Assembly: GCA_033439765.1 (NCBI GenBank)
Contig: JAULSN010000007.1
Span: forward strand, 806,001-870,000
From: Lasiosphaeria ovina
Taxonomy: Eukaryota; Ascomycota; Sordariomycetes; Sordariales; Lasiosphaeriaceae
Direction of reading: 5' to 3'
DNA: 64,000 nt
Positions within the stretch are counted from its first letter, which is position 1. Each line of letters begins with the position of its first letter. The notes under the pieces are model-generated. The model had not been told where the DNA came from. It did not search any database and saw only the letters and a program-made list of their open reading frames with translations. This document shows, in pieces, positions 1 through 11,785 of the stretch. Both the position numbers and the translations under genes were made by a program.

Positions 1-360
1 AGTAACGGTACAGCGTCTGCAATGACTCAGCATGCCAGTGGAAAGCATATTGGCGAGATGGGATGGGTGAGCTTGCAGACGGGAGTCGGTTGTTTACCGA
101 GGCCGCAAGAACTCAAGGTTCAGAGAATCTTGTGTCGTGAAAATTACTCTGTAATGTTCTAAACTTCATGATGAGGGATTCAACTTCCTTCGCATCTGAC
201 TAGACCTAGGCACGTGCTGGGCTGTCTCAGTTCGTTCTCCGCAGAGGACGACTCGCCCACGTAATTAACTACCTACCTACCTACCGTGCCTCACTTTCAA
301 TTTCTCCGTCCGTCGACCACTTCCACACTTCAAATCCCGATAACACCCAAGGCTGGTAGG
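1..360. other. Upstream spacer, no gene seen
   Basis: No convincing coding frame. Just before the 2EXR gene it holds a short CCTA tandem (about 268-284), a motif that recurs in spacers across the window. It probably contains the promoter and 5' UTR of the gene starting at 361. Confidence 0.5.
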
Positions 361-1263
361 ATGGAATCAACTCCAACAAAGATGATCCAGAGCAGGAGGG
401 AAGCCAGAATGGTCAGGTTCGGCCTGTTCGGCAAGCTCCCGCTCGAACTTCAGTTCATCATCTGGGAGTTTGCGGCCGGGCCGGGACCGCAGGTGATTGA
501 AGTCGCATGGCTGCGCAAGCGCTTTCTAGGGTCTTGTCATTACGCCGACACGGTCCGGCGGTGGGCGACGGGCGTCAAGCTCGAGGCACCCGGCACCCCG
601 AACCGGGCCATGCGCTACGACGGCTCGGCCCTGCTGCACGTGTGCCGCACCTCGCGATACATAGCCCTGAAGATCTGGGGGCCAATGGGCGGTCCGAGTG
701 CCGTTGCCACCTTCTCGACCGGGCTCGCCGTCGACCTGCGCCGCGACCTCCTCTACCACAGCCAGCGGTGGACGTCGCTGTTCAGCACCTTGACCGCGGC
801 CGCATGCTATCCGGCCGCCAACATCGCCCTGCGGTGCCACCCGCGCCGCCCCGGCAGCCAGTGTTTCCGTCACGAAAGTCGGAACAGGATCGTCGACGAC
901 GAGTTCAACTGCTGGCACTGCATTGTCGAGCTGCTGCACAGATTCCACCACATGCAGCGCTTCAGCCTCGTGGTCGGCTGGCAGGGCCCTCTCCCGCAGA
1001 TCCAGCACCTCGATGTCGGTGCCGACAGTGAAAGTGAAACGCCGTCCTTTCGTGAGCGCCAGCACCCGGTGCTGTATCACTGACGTGCCAAGGCCGCCAT
1101 GCTCATCCTGGAGCGCCGGCTGCCCGACAAGGCCCCACGGGAAGTGCTGCAAGACGAGTACGAACTGCAGCGCGAGACCGTGTCCAGGGCGTGGGATTTG
1201 CTGGAGAAGGTGCAGGCGCGATACGTAGGTCCAACCTCTCCAGGCCTCGCATCCATGACATGA
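361..1263 (+). pseudogene. 2EXR-domain protein with one in-frame TGA
   Basis: The first in-frame ATG is at 361; the frame is open further upstream but without an ATG. The N-terminal half carries the 2EXR signature of fungal proteins (FGKLPLELQFIIWEFAAGPG followed by a VIEVAW-like strand). This family is expanded in Pezizomycotina and its function is unknown. TGA at 1081-1083 ends the open frame at 240 residues. The same frame then continues for 59 more codons to TGA 1261-1263 and still looks coding (LILERRLPDKAPREVLQDEY, charged and helical), like the family's C-terminal tail. A GT-AG intron over the stop (GT 1052, AG 1092, 41 nt) would break the frame, so a nonsense change such as CGA to TGA is the simplest reading. 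A functional 240-aa short form remains possible. Confidence 0.6.
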
Positions 1264-2206
1264 CAAACAGGGACTTGACTGACTATTGGTTGGCTCCAAA
1301 GCTTCGGGATGGCCCAGAGGACCAAAAGAACCCAATGGACAAAAGAGTCAAAAGTAGCCTCAAGCAGAAAAAGTCCGAGGTCATCTTTCGGATTCTCTTG
1401 GCACAGAATGCCCGGGCATTATGATGATGTCGACTTCAGTAACACTGCCATTGGATACCTTATCCAGAAAGAGCGTGATTAGCACATCCTCCATCAACGG
1501 TGGGTCTGCATTGGACACCAGAAAAGGGAATACTCAACTATTACCTAAAGATTAAAGATTGAGGCTTCAAAGATGGACAGTGAGCAAGGTCTCAAATATA
1601 CGTGATACGGAAACAAACCAAGGACCAGGAGCAAGCATGGGCGATGGAATGGCTTGCAGTTAGTGGCCATTGTTGGCTGCTGACGTCAGTCGCTGGTTTG
1701 CAGACGGGAGTCATTTCAGTACAGGGTTGTATCGGGTATTGTACCGCGATGTATTGGTCCCAGCAGCCTCAGAACCAACACGAAGCAACGCGGTCTAACC
1801 AGCTCGTCCAGCCTCACGAGTAAAAGAAATCAGATTAACAGTAAGTGCGAAGTTCATTATCACGGTATCAGCAAGTGAGGGAAGCAGCGGGAAATTTTGA
1901 AAAACAAAAAAGCAAAAAGCTCAGGCCCGGGAACACTTTGGTTCGAACCGAAGACCTTACGAAAACTGATGGCCTACCTCCCTACCACGCAGGGGCACAG
2001 CGAACGTTTTCATAGTCGCGAGAATGCAGCAGGGCGTGCGCACCTCTAGACCGCTTGACCAAGGCGCCTCCTTGGGGGCCCAACTTGAAAGACTGTCCTG
2101 CGAAACCGACCTATACACCCGACCCGACCCGACCCGACCTGACCCGCCCCCTTTTCCCAACAGCAACGCACTGCAAATATTTGGCCAGACAAGACCCGAC
2201 ACCATT
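1264..2206. other. Spacer between convergent genes, no gene seen
   Basis: No supported gene. Poly-A-like stretches lie near 1900-1920. A palindromic tRNA B-box-like string sits near 1940-1955, but no acceptor stem pairs with it. A short CCCGA tandem is at about 2117-2145. Confidence 0.4.
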
Positions 2207-4598
2207 TTAGCGCGTCCTCTCTGCCGCCGCAGCGTACAGCGCCTGTATATCCGCCCTCCACTGCGTCGCATTCACCCTCAGAACCCTGCGGTCGTACGTG
2301 ACAAGCCCGTTGACCTCGCCCTCGACATCCGTCGTCTGCGTCCACACGGCACCCGAGCACGCAAACAGGGCCACCTGGTCGCGCAGCTGGCTGAACAGCA
2401 CGTGCGACCGGTAGTTGAACGACTCGAGGTCGGCGTGCACCTCGTACGTCTGCGGGATCGTGTCGATGGCGGCCTGGACCGGCCACAGGCTGCAGCGTTT
2501 TCAGACACCAAATCAGCCCTCCCGCGCAGCTTGAAGCATCCACATCACCCCCTTCGAGAAAAAAAAAATGGAAAGTTGCTTACTGTTCTGGCGCAGGGCG
2601 GTGCCCGAGCCCGCCAAACTCGCCCTGGAAGCCGATGCGCGCGCTATCGTACGGCGACGACGGCAGCGAGTAGAAGGGCGTGCCGCACTGGGGCTCCGCG
2701 TAGTGGTGGTTGTCCTGCAGAAACAATCGTCGCGAGGCTGTCATTCAGCAGTGGAGGGAATAAATATCGACAAAAATAGGGGCGAATGGTGGAATAGGGG
2801 AGGGTGGAGACAAAGAAAAGGAAGACAGGGCGTGCACAAACGCACCGAAAAGTCGCCCGCGCCGTGGTCGAACCAGCCCGTGGTGGCGTCGACGAGGCGC
2901 GTGGGGTCCATCTCGCGCACGCGCGCCGTGATGCCGACCTCGGGGTGGTAGGCGTCGCGGATCTGGCCCCAGCCTTCGTTGTAGATGACCCACGTCACGA
3001 TGCTGGGGAAGCTCTTGTGCTGGGCGACGAGGCGCTCCAGCTGGCGCTCGAACTCGGCCTGCTGCGCGCCGTCGGGCAGCGCCCCGCTGCCCGTGTGCAT
3101 CGACGGCATGTCCTGCACCACGAGCAGCCCGAGCCGGTCGCACGCCTCGTAGAACAGGTCTGGCTCCACTTTGATCTAAAGCAGTATCTCAGCCGGCCAG
3201 TCAAGGGCAGAGAGAGGGAAGAGAGACAAGACTGACGTGCTTGCGGACCATGTTCATGCCGAGGCTCTTGAGCAGCTGCAGGTCAAACACCATGGCGTCG
3301 AGCGTGGGCGGGACGTAGATGCCGTCGGGCCAGAACCTGACAGACGCCAAATCAGCAGAGGGCCATCTGCGTTAGGGCTTGCTAACCAATATTAATTACC
3401 CCTGGTCCAGCGTGCCAAACTGAAACACAAACTCGCCGTTCAGCAGCGGCCGCTGCACACCGTTGACCGACGCCGCCGACACGGTGCGGAACCCCGTGTA
3501 GCTGCGCACGATGTCGGCGCCCATGGTCACGGTGATGTTGTACAGGGTGGGCGAGTCGGGCGTCCACAGCGCCGGCACCGGCACCGAGAACGCGAGCACC
3601 TCGTCCGACGCCCCCTGGTGCGAGGCCACCACGACGCCGCCCTCGTCGTGCAGCGCCACCTCGACGGGAGTCGACGGCGTGCCGGTCGCGCTGTGGATCG
3701 TGATGGTCACTGTTTTGTTGGGTCTGTCAGTCACGTTGACCCTTCAACCCTCCAAACCAGCAGAGCAACGGATCCAAGGGGCTTGCGCACCGTCTCCGTC
3801 CATGCCTGCGGTAATGTCCAGCCCGGCGATGTAGCTGCTCGGCACGCTCTCGAGCCACACCGTCTGCCAGATGCCGCTGCACGGCGTGTACCAGATGTGT
3901 GACGGCTGCCTGGTCTGCTTGCCGTTGGGGATGTTGTAGGGCGCCTCGTCGGTCGGATCAAACACAAAGACCAGCCTAGTCACAGAACGAGGCACGCCAG
4001 CATCAGCACCGCCGTCCCAGTCCCTCGAAGGAATCCAGACTCACAGCTCGTTCTCGCCCCCGCCGGCAACGACATTGTCCGTGACGTCCAGCGTGAAGCG
4101 GTCGTAGCCGCCGCGGTGGAACCCCACCTCGTCGCCATTGACCCACACGGTGGCCTCGTAGTCGACGGCGTCAAAGTGGAGCAGCACGCGCCTGCCGCCA
4201 TCACCATCACCGCCAGGGAGGGCATCCCACGCAGCGGGCACAGCAAACGCAGTAGCAAACCACATGTGCGTAACACCCGAAGCCATGACGCCCGAGACGC
4301 CGCTCTCGATGCACGACGGGACTAGGACCTCCTGGGCGAGCGGGGCCGCGGGCGGGTCGGCGGTGTCGGCGTCGGCGTCGAGGCCCGGCTGGAACGTCCA
4401 GATGCCGTTCAGCGACTGCCACGCGTCGTCGCCGCGCCGCAGCTGCGGCCGCGGGTGCTGCGGCCACGGCGAGGTGCCGATCTGCTCCGTCCACGGCGTG
4501 TCCAGCAGCGGCGCCAGCATTTGGTACGGCGTCGGGCTGGCCGCGGCAGCGCTTGTGGCTAGCATCGCCACCGCCAGCGCCAGAGCTGCTTTCAGCAT
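2207..4598 (-). CDS. Secreted glycoside hydrolase family 2 protein (beta-galactosidase-like)
   Basis: Seven exons (4598-4045, 3975-3791, 3709-3400, 3336-3237, 3175-2846, 2714-2584, 2489-2207) join in phase to 630 aa. Residues 1-20 form a signal peptide (MLKAALALAVAMLATSAAAA), so the enzyme is probably secreted. The order fits GH2: an N-terminal sugar-binding domain (SLNGIWTF; DAVDYEATVWVNG), an immunoglobulin-like sandwich, then a TIM barrel. The acid/base is the Glu of VIYNEGWG (about residue 450) and the nucleophile is probably the Glu of QGEFGGLG (about 525). At 630 aa it is shorter than exo-glucosaminidases or beta-mannosidases (about 850-900) and lacks their C-terminal domains. It should hydrolyse a beta-linked galactoside, glucuronide or mannoside; the sequence does not settle which. 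All introns are GT-AG with no lesions. A pyrimidine-rich tract on the coding strand lies about 100 nt upstream of the ATG. Confidence 0.88.
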
Positions 4599-4689
4599 CG
4601 TACAGGCTGGCTGACTCGCGAGGGTGGTTTATTAGCTGCGCCTTCCCTCGCGACGGTCGAGGCTATTCCGGCAAGAGGTGGTCGAGGTT

Positions 4690-4731
4690 TGAGGGGGAGA
4701 GGGAAAGGGGGAAAGGGGGAAAGGGGTGAAC
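4690..4731. repeat. GGGGGAAA-type purine tract upstream of GH2
   Basis: Imperfect tandem of G4-5/A3 units on the + strand, i.e. a pyrimidine-rich tract on the GH2 coding strand about 95-130 nt before its ATG. Such CT tracts are common near fungal transcription starts; a promoter role is inference. Confidence 0.6.
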
Positions 4732-5285
4732 TTTTCCGCTCCTTCTATCCAGGGTCTTGCCGCAGTGACCTCTTCAAATGTTTGCTGAATAGTGATTACC
4801 CGCGAGCGAGTAGTAATATTGGCACGTCGGATATCAGACTGAAGACAGGGGAAAAAGAGGGGAGTGGAGCGAGCGGGAGGCAGAAAACCTTGGGGGTGCG
4901 TAATGACAGCATCGCGCCCACTTATTAAGGTGCGCTCATATCCCGGCCATCCGGCTCGCTCCCGAGCAGCAACCGGGCAGATTCCCACTAGATAGCTGTT
5001 GCACATGGGCGGTGGCGTGCTGGCTGACTGCTCGGCCGAGAGCAGACGCCGTGCCCGCAGCACTCAGGCTAACTAGGTAGTGTAGACAGGCGGGCAGAGC
5101 AAGAGCGTGCATGCCACGTTCTCGGTGGAACACGGTAACCATGGCACCAAGGCTTGTGGGGGGGCATCTCTGTCCACGCCTCCACGCTGCTACAGGACAC
5201 TGCGAAGCGTTGCGATGGGCGCCGGGCCCGAACATGCAGCGACTCCCACGTGCCAAAGTGGTAGCAGCGAGACGGACATGCTGTG

Positions 5286-5317
5286 CTACTGCGTGGGACT
5301 GCTACTGCGTGGGACTG
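5286..5317. repeat. Perfect 16-bp tandem duplication
   Basis: The unit CTACTGCGTGGGACTG occurs twice head to tail in non-coding sequence. Confidence 0.8.
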
Positions 5318-5844
5318 GGACACGGTGGGCAGGCAAGTGTTTGAGACCGTCGAGTGACACTGCCTCCCTCGCCACAGCATTCGTCCTACGATGCACACAC
5401 CGGGCCTGGAGTATTTAAGAATAAGGTAGCGAGCTCACCCGAGACATTTCCCTGTCAGTGGTAGGCTGTCAGGCGAAACGAGCTTAGCTGTTGTGCAGAT
5501 TCACCCTGTGGGCTGTGGCCAGGAGGCCGCAGGATGATGATGGCGATGCCGGCAACTGGCGCTGCTGTCGTGTTCTGGGTTCGTATATGCACATGGGCTG
5601 GATGGGTCGTCTTTGCAGGCCGCTTCAGTGCGAGTTTCCGTCACAGCTTGGCCTAGGGGATGCAGTGGAAGTGTCGGTTGGTTTTTATAACGGTCGTTTT
5701 AATTACAACGCCAAGTCTCGTCAGAGTTCGCATATTCCCGTGTGACAAAAATGGTCGTTGAAGCGGGACAACAACAATTATTGATCTCCTCCACCAACAA
5801 AGCCCTTCTTTAGGATGTCACACTTGGTGAGGACTCCAGCACTC

Positions 5845-5873
5845 TTTTTTTTTTTAAAAAAAAAAAAAAAAAA
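5845..5873. repeat. T-run followed by A-run
   Basis: About 11 T directly followed by about 18 A, a perfect fold-back homopolymer junction in a spacer. No element ends could be recognised around it. Confidence 0.7.
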
Positions 5874-8324
5874 CACCAAAGAAACAGAGGCTGACGCCAA
5901 TAAAGCTCCAGATTCTAAAGGTCCTCAACCCGGAAAGAAGATCCCAAGTCCAACAGTGTCTATTTCAACGTGGCAAGTCTGGCAGGTTCTGTATGCTCTG
6001 AATTTTTCCTCGGAAAGTGGTTAACCGCCCTTAAATAATATTCTGCGTACTTATTAGATACCACAAAACCCAACCTCCCTCATCAAACACGGTCAAAATG
6101 GTAATCGCTGGAGATCAGGGAGCGTTCAGAGGCTCAGAGCCATTCTCAATTGTTCTATTTCGCGTTAGGCTAATGTCAGTAAACAGACACCACGGCGGGT
6201 GCACTAACCGGACACTTGCAACCACTAGAGATGACGATTGACGTCCTCGTGGCGACAAAGAATCACGATGCTGTTGCCATTTCGCGGAGAGGAATAAGCA
6301 CAGAAAGCCGCTTGCTGCCTTGCTGGACGGACTACAATTTATCCCCAAATACGGTATTTACAGAAACCTCGCACCGGATGACACGGTCAGGGCACTAGCC
6401 GGATGGCGATTGATCTCGCCGACATGGACACCACCGTGCTGGCGCTCAACGTGGTCACTTCCGCGCCCAACTTCATCACCATCTAGATATGTACAGGGAC
6501 AGGGACAGCGAGACCTGGTTGACGCCGTGGTGAAGGGCGAGCGTCATGCGCTTTTGCCTGGACCGACGTGTGTCTCTGCTCTGCCCGCTGACGCTCAATC
6601 CTCTAATCACATTCTATACTACGGCTTTACGTCAATGAATCAATCAATCGATCTGCGCGTCACGGACGTAGTGAACCCGCTGTCAGTCCGACTACGATTA
6701 CGTCTTCGTGGCGGGGACCGAAAGCCGCCCTGCGCGGGCATGACCTGGCGGACCTGAATACGGACGGCAAGGTGGTCGGCGCGTGCGGCGTCGTCGCCAC
6801 CTAGTAATTAATTACTTACCTCGGGGCGCCGCACCCGTCGGTCGACCAAGCACGTGCACGCCAGCAGCCAGCAGCTGCAGCACCGCTGCGCCATCCTGAG
6901 CGAGGGCGCCGATGACGGCCAGATGCGCCGCCTTGTGTGATTGCGGTCCAGGACTTGGCCAATGTGGTGGCGTGACTGTGAGGGCCGGCGGCCGGTCGAC
7001 TGTCACTGCGGCGCCAGCTCAGACGCTCTGCTGATCCTGGATCAGCATCAGCTGATTAACGCAGCGGGCAGCACTGCACACGCAGGACCAGTGTCTCGCT
7101 GTCTCGGCGCCCGACTGATTGATTGGAGGCAGGTCGCCGACCTGGAGACCGGTAAGATCAAGGCGGCATGGATGCCGGTCTGTCTGTGACCACACACGCA
7201 CAGTTCAAGACGCGTGAGAGGACGAGGTGGCATATGCCAAGACGGTCAACCCAAATATGAGCGCCGCCCTGGGCTCATCTTGGGCGAATGGGATCGCCCG
7301 GCGGTTTCCAGACATATTTCTCGACGAGCATTGGAAGTGAAATGAACAGAGAAGCCGTGCTGACTGCCGGGACGAGTCCCTTCCTCGGGTAATTAGCTGC
7401 AATCTATTGAACATTCAACAACGCCAACTCTGAACTTGAATGCGAGAACCCAGCTCACTTTTCCCAGAGAATGCAATGCCGGGGAAGCAAACAAGCAACG
7501 CTCTGGGAGGGAGGGACAGAGCAGGGAGGGGGACACAGTCCCGTGGCGCAGGCGGATTCGCACTGTTCGGAAAAGGCTCGCATGGTGGCTTCAGAGAAAT
7601 GTCCCAAATAGGTAACAAAAGGGAGGGGTTCCAGAGTCAAGATGCTGGACTCGCTCGCCGGTTTGGGACTGAGGGGAAGGCCGCCGGTTTCAAAACGCGC
7701 GGACGCGGTCGTTGTCTGCAGCCCAGCCTGCATGGACGCACGCCCGCGACCCCCGAGTGACAGACGCCACAGCACACACACGCCGGCGGCAGCCCTGCAA
7801 CGGAATGCCGCATTGAAAATTGGGATGAAGGGAGAGGGGAGCAATCCATGGGGGGAAGTGCAACGGGAAGAGACAAGCTTTTTTTTGGGTTTAGGTTTGG
7901 ACGTTTGGTCTGCTTGCCGCCCGCATTTTCGAGCGCTGCAATTCATGCCTACCTTACTTTTCTTGGCAACATCGGGTCATTACTCACCAAGACGAAACAA
8001 TCAATCAGATATGTAATTACTGCACAGCAACCAACGCAGCATGTTACGACAAAATAATGAATTGTCAGTCGCAGAATGCGAGCAGCAAAGCAACCGCACA
8101 AAGGAAACGGTCAATTCCACCATTCATTCCATCTGCCCATTTCTCTCTCCGGAATCCCAAACAAGAAAAAAATGTGACTAAATTGGGGCAAGTGAAAGTG
8201 GGCAAGTGATTAATAATGGTGTTGTCAGTGAAGTTTTAATTGCCAACCAAGAAGACGCCGCCCAAGAATGAAAATTTCCCCTAGAACATTGATGACAAGT
8301 AGGCTTGGCTCATCCAACAATTGC

Positions 8325-9338
8325 TCACCGGGAAGTGACGGCCGTCTGAGCCGCCGCTGCCGTTGCAGCCGACGTGGCCGTCTGAGCCAATAAGGTCGTC
8401 CGATACGCCGCAGCCGCCTCGGCCGCCTGAGCCTCCCTCGGAGCCAGGACTGCAACCTCCATGTCCGGGCCATCTTGAAAGCAGACAAGGCAGCTGTCTG
8501 GGGCGCCCTGCAGCTTGCGGGTGTAGTACTTCCTCAGCTTCTGCAGGGCGGCCAGGTCGTGTTTGGGGTCGGACGCGAAGACGGTGCCGCGGACGGCGAA
8601 GTGGGAGCCAAAGGGGCGGCAGAACTCAAAGTCGCAGATGTAGGGCATCTTGCCGCGGCCCGCAACGATGTGGTCGAGATCGGGCCGGAGGTTGTTGTGG
8701 GCGTAGCCGAGCGAGTGCAGGTGCTTCACTGCGGACTCGATCCCCGCGAGCCACTTTTCGACATCAAGCGGCGGCGGCTTCGCGGGCCGCACCATCCTGA
8801 ACACGCCGTGGCGGCCCGGGTCGCCCATTGCCGTGGCCACGATGCGGCCGCGCTCGAAAATTCCGCCGAGGTACAGGCCGATGTTGGGGTGCTGGTGCTG
8901 GGTGAGGAACTCGCAAAAGTTAATCTCGGTCTCCCAGCGCCGGGCCAGCTCGTCGGTGCCGACGAGGGGCCCGTAGCGCTCTACCACCCGTGGCTGCCTG
9001 AGTGTGGTGCATTCGGACGCGTCCGTGTCGGCAAGGTCGTCGGGGTAGTCGCTGTAGTCCCCGTAGTTCATATGCTCGCCAGCCACGGGGTAGATCTCAT
9101 GGTCTGGAATCCGTTGGAACGCGTTCCACTTCTCCCTGTCGGTGATCTGGATTGGGACCTTGGGGATCTCGGCGTGGTACCCTCTGACATTGTCCTGGAT
9201 GATGAACTGCGTGAACGCGACCTTGCCGTCGAGCCATATCAGGTTAGTCGGTGTTGCGTCCCTCACTATCCACTGGGGTGGCTTCTCGAATCCAACATCG
9301 TTCAAACACGAGTCGCAGAGCGGTCCGAGTTCTGTCAT
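8325..9338 (-). CDS. Protein-kinase-like protein lacking canonical catalytic residues
   Basis: A single exon of 337 aa. The frame is open to 9425 but the first ATG is at 9338. The C-terminal two thirds resembles a protein kinase C-lobe: a helix with KHLHSLGYAH, then HNNLRPDLDHIV where HRDLKPEN is expected, then ICDFEFCRPFG where DFG is expected. The catalytic Asp of HRD is Asn and the DFG Gly is Glu, so this is probably an inactive pseudokinase or a very divergent fungal kinase-like protein. The N-terminal part (DATPTNLIWLDGKVAFTQFI) may be a degenerate N-lobe. The C-terminus is Ala/Gln-rich low complexity. It lies 588 nt beyond the 3' end of a phosphotransferase on the same strand; both belong to the kinase-like superfold, but no shared pathway can be shown. 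Confidence 0.7.
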   Translation of the reverse strand: MTELGPLCDSCLNDVGFEKPPQWIVRDATPTNLIWLDGKVAFTQFIIQDNVRGYHAEIPKVPIQITDREKWNAFQRIPDHEIYPVAGEHMNYGDYSDYPDDLADTDASECTTLRQPRVVERYGPLVGTDELARRWETEINFCEFLTQHQHPNIGLYLGGIFERGRIVATAMGDPGRHGVFRMVRPAKPPPLDVEKWLAGIESAVKHLHSLGYAHNNLRPDLDHIVAGRGKMPYICDFEFCRPFGSHFAVRGTVFASDPKHDLAALQKLRKYYTRKLQGAPDSCLVCFQDGPDMEVAVLAPREAQAAEAAAAYRTTLLAQTATSAATAAAAQTAVTSR

Positions 9339-9925
9339 GGCTTCCGGGAGGGAGGCGGTCCTGGCATATGCCGTATGGGCAATGGGGATCGATTGATGCT
9401 GGAGGGGATTGTTCAAGTCCAACAAGAGCGACGAGGGTGATGAGGGTGACGAAGGCGATATGGCCGACTGGCCAGAGACAAGAGGGGGCTTTAATTACAA
9501 CACAATGACAGGATGGGGACCAACTAAGTTATGTACTTTGTAAAAGCACCTCGCAAATGCCGAGCTCTGGCCAGCCCGTCGGGGAACGGCAACATGTGCA
9601 TCTCCATGCATTTAGGGGCGGTGACACAGCATGCGCGACAGGAACCAGTGACGGGCTTTGATTGGTCCGGAATGTGTCTTGGTCCAAGGTGGCCCCTCGC
9701 CGATTTCCTTCTGTCTAGTCTAGTCGGTCGGCCCTCGGCAGGCATCCAGACGGCGATCTTGCCAAGTCGGGGCAGACCACCTCTCTTTTATCTTGTGCTC
9801 GCTTGACTACCTCCTCGTCACCGGTAACCGGATATCACCAGCGTTTGTCGAGACTCCGGTGCAAGTTGACACTCTAAATGTTGGCCATTCAATTAGACTG
9901 ATGCTTAGCTAGGTGCATCTTGTTG
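9339..9925. other. Spacer between two minus-strand genes
   Basis: No gene seen. It should contain the 3' end of the phosphotransferase transcript and the promoter of the kinase-like gene. Confidence 0.4.
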
Positions 9926-11785
9926 CTACAAGTATTCCTCCTCGTCCATGTCGTCCAGAAGCCAGTTCTCCAGGATCTGGGTTCGCTCCTCGTCGGTCTC
10001 GGCCGCGGCTATGCAGTCCTCCTTCAGCTTCTTGGCCTGCGCCATGGCCTGCTCGAAATGTGCGTTGGGTACCCACCCGTCAGATCCGAAACCAATCATT
10101 TCGCGGCACGCCTTTAGCGAGCTGTCGGATTCAGTCAGTTGGCTTTGCAGCTCCAACGTCTTACTTATGTCTTCAGGGTCGAACTTGATAGGACACGCCG
10201 TAGCACCCGACCTCGGTCCCGGGCCCACGAGCGTCTCCCAGTTCTCGGTTGCCTGCACCAGTGCAGCTTTGAGTGCCATAGTCTCGCCTTCCCACGGTTC
10301 GCGAGCAGTCTGGAAGAGTCGGCGGCGGAGGCTCCCGGCGGCGTCTGTCAACCCCAAGTAGTGTGGTTTGTTGTACCGCTCTGCATTTTCAATATAGTGA
10401 TAGTGGAGGAGGCGTCGACGGTATATCTCCATCTCTTTGCTCTTCTGGTTGTCATCCAGCTTGTCCCATTCGTTGGGCAGCGATGGCTGCACCCTCGATC
10501 GGGAGATGGGGTCATCGTGACATTGGAACGATCCGGGTATTCCAGCTTGAAGGAAGAGGGGGAGGATTGAAGCATGCTGCCAATCAATCAAGCCAGCAAT
10601 TTCAACGCCCGAGCCAGGCGACAGAGAAACAATGATGTTGTTAGGCTGCAGGTCGGGGTGGCGGATGCAAAAAGAACTAAGAGCTGGGTCTTGCGGCACC
10701 AGCGACGACGCCATGGCGAGATAGCGGTTCAGGTTCTTGATGTGGTCCAATGGGGACTGTTTTTGGTAGATATAAGCGTCTCTCCTGATACGCTGAAAAG
10801 GCAACAGCGGACGACCGAATTGCTGGAGGTACGCCAGTTCCTTTTCGGCTCCTCTCGTGAGAGCGGTCTCGGCGTTTGCGTCTAATGTCAGAGACGGAGA
10901 CGGTTGTCAGCGGGTCAGTCAATGCGACCACAGATATTTGGACAAACACAAGGCGCAGGACTCACATGGCTCTCGGTTGACATCAAGCTGTGATCTGTGG
11001 CTATACCAGAGACCCAAGTCGGCGTCCGGACCAACACAGAAGCGCTTCTCGTGGTGGAGTGGGACTCCGGACCCAGTGGGCGAATTTGCCAGGTCGTTGG
11101 CAAAGTAAAGGCTCCCGCCGGCTGGAAATGCAAGGGACATCATTTTGAACTCCAGTTGGGCAAGCTGGCGCGTGAGTGACGCGACTTGGGTCTCGTCAAG
11201 GTCGAACCACGTGTCACTCAGGTTGGCGCCCTTGACAAACTCCATGAAGATGTACTCAGTCTGGGAAGGGTTGTCGGGTGTAGGCGAATAGCTGTAGACG
11301 TCTGGGACGGGGAGGCCAGCGGAGCGGAGGAAAGTCAGAGTGGCAGCCTCACTGGCAATGGCAAAATGCTTGGGCTCGGTGACGGGGTAGGGGATGCGGG
11401 CGATCATCTGAAAGCCATGGCGCATAGTGACGAGAAAGGTACGGTTGAAGCCGCCCTCAGCGAGCTTCTCAAAGGCAACAATGTCGTCAGGACTGCGATT
11501 GACCGACTCGGCGGCAAGCCGCTTCAGCTCGCCGACGTTGAAGATGCGTCTGCGCTCGGCGTGGCGAAGGGCATCGTTGTAGCTGGATTGATAATCACGT
11601 TCAGCTGGAGCTCAGTCTCGGGGCAGGCTCGGAGAGTCAACCCCCATCAGCCCGGCCAGTTCTCTCGGGAAGACTTACAGCCAGCGGCCCGACGTATACT
11701 CGAAGAGGTCGCGGTCCGAGGGGGGTCGGGACTGTGGAGTCGCCATCGCATTGGTATTGGCAGTCGCAGATGCCGTTGAAGTCAT
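9926..11785 (-). CDS. AIM9-like aminoglycoside-phosphotransferase-family protein
   Basis: Three exons (11785-11679, 11582-10966, 10881-9926) give 559 aa. The protein matches the fungal APH/choline-kinase-like family annotated as altered inheritance of mitochondria protein 9: an entry motif FEYTSGRWLYNDALRHAERR, a nucleotide-loop-like LAEGGFNRTFLV, the hinge EYIFMEFVKG, the Brenner-type catalytic motif IRHPDLQPNNIIVS (about residue 320) and the metal-binding GLIDWQHA. All expected catalytic residues are present, so it is probably an active small-molecule phosphotransferase of unknown substrate. The yeast relative is mitochondrial; here the N-terminus (MTSTASATANTNAMATPQSR) is Ser/Thr/Ala-rich but low in Arg, so targeting is uncertain. 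The start could also be the second ATG, 13 codons later. All introns are GT-AG; no lesions. Confidence 0.88.

Larger units (their letters stand above)
4599..8324. other. Long spacer with a possible gene relic
   Basis: No intact gene. It holds the GH2 promoter side, two short repeats (annotated separately), a T/A homopolymer, and between about 6320 and 7190 several short coding-looking segments in different frames (for example MAIDLADMDTTVLALNVV near 6403 and HDLADLNTDGKVVGACG near 6740). I could not assign these to a family. They may be a heavily decayed gene. Confidence 0.35.

Noticed and set aside
286..360. Upstream start of the 2EXR gene at 286
   Set aside because: The codon is GTG; the first in-frame ATG is 361.
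1930..1960. Possible tRNA at a palindromic GGTTCGAACC string
   Set aside because: B-box-like on both strands, but no matching acceptor stem, A box or anticodon arm at proper distance.
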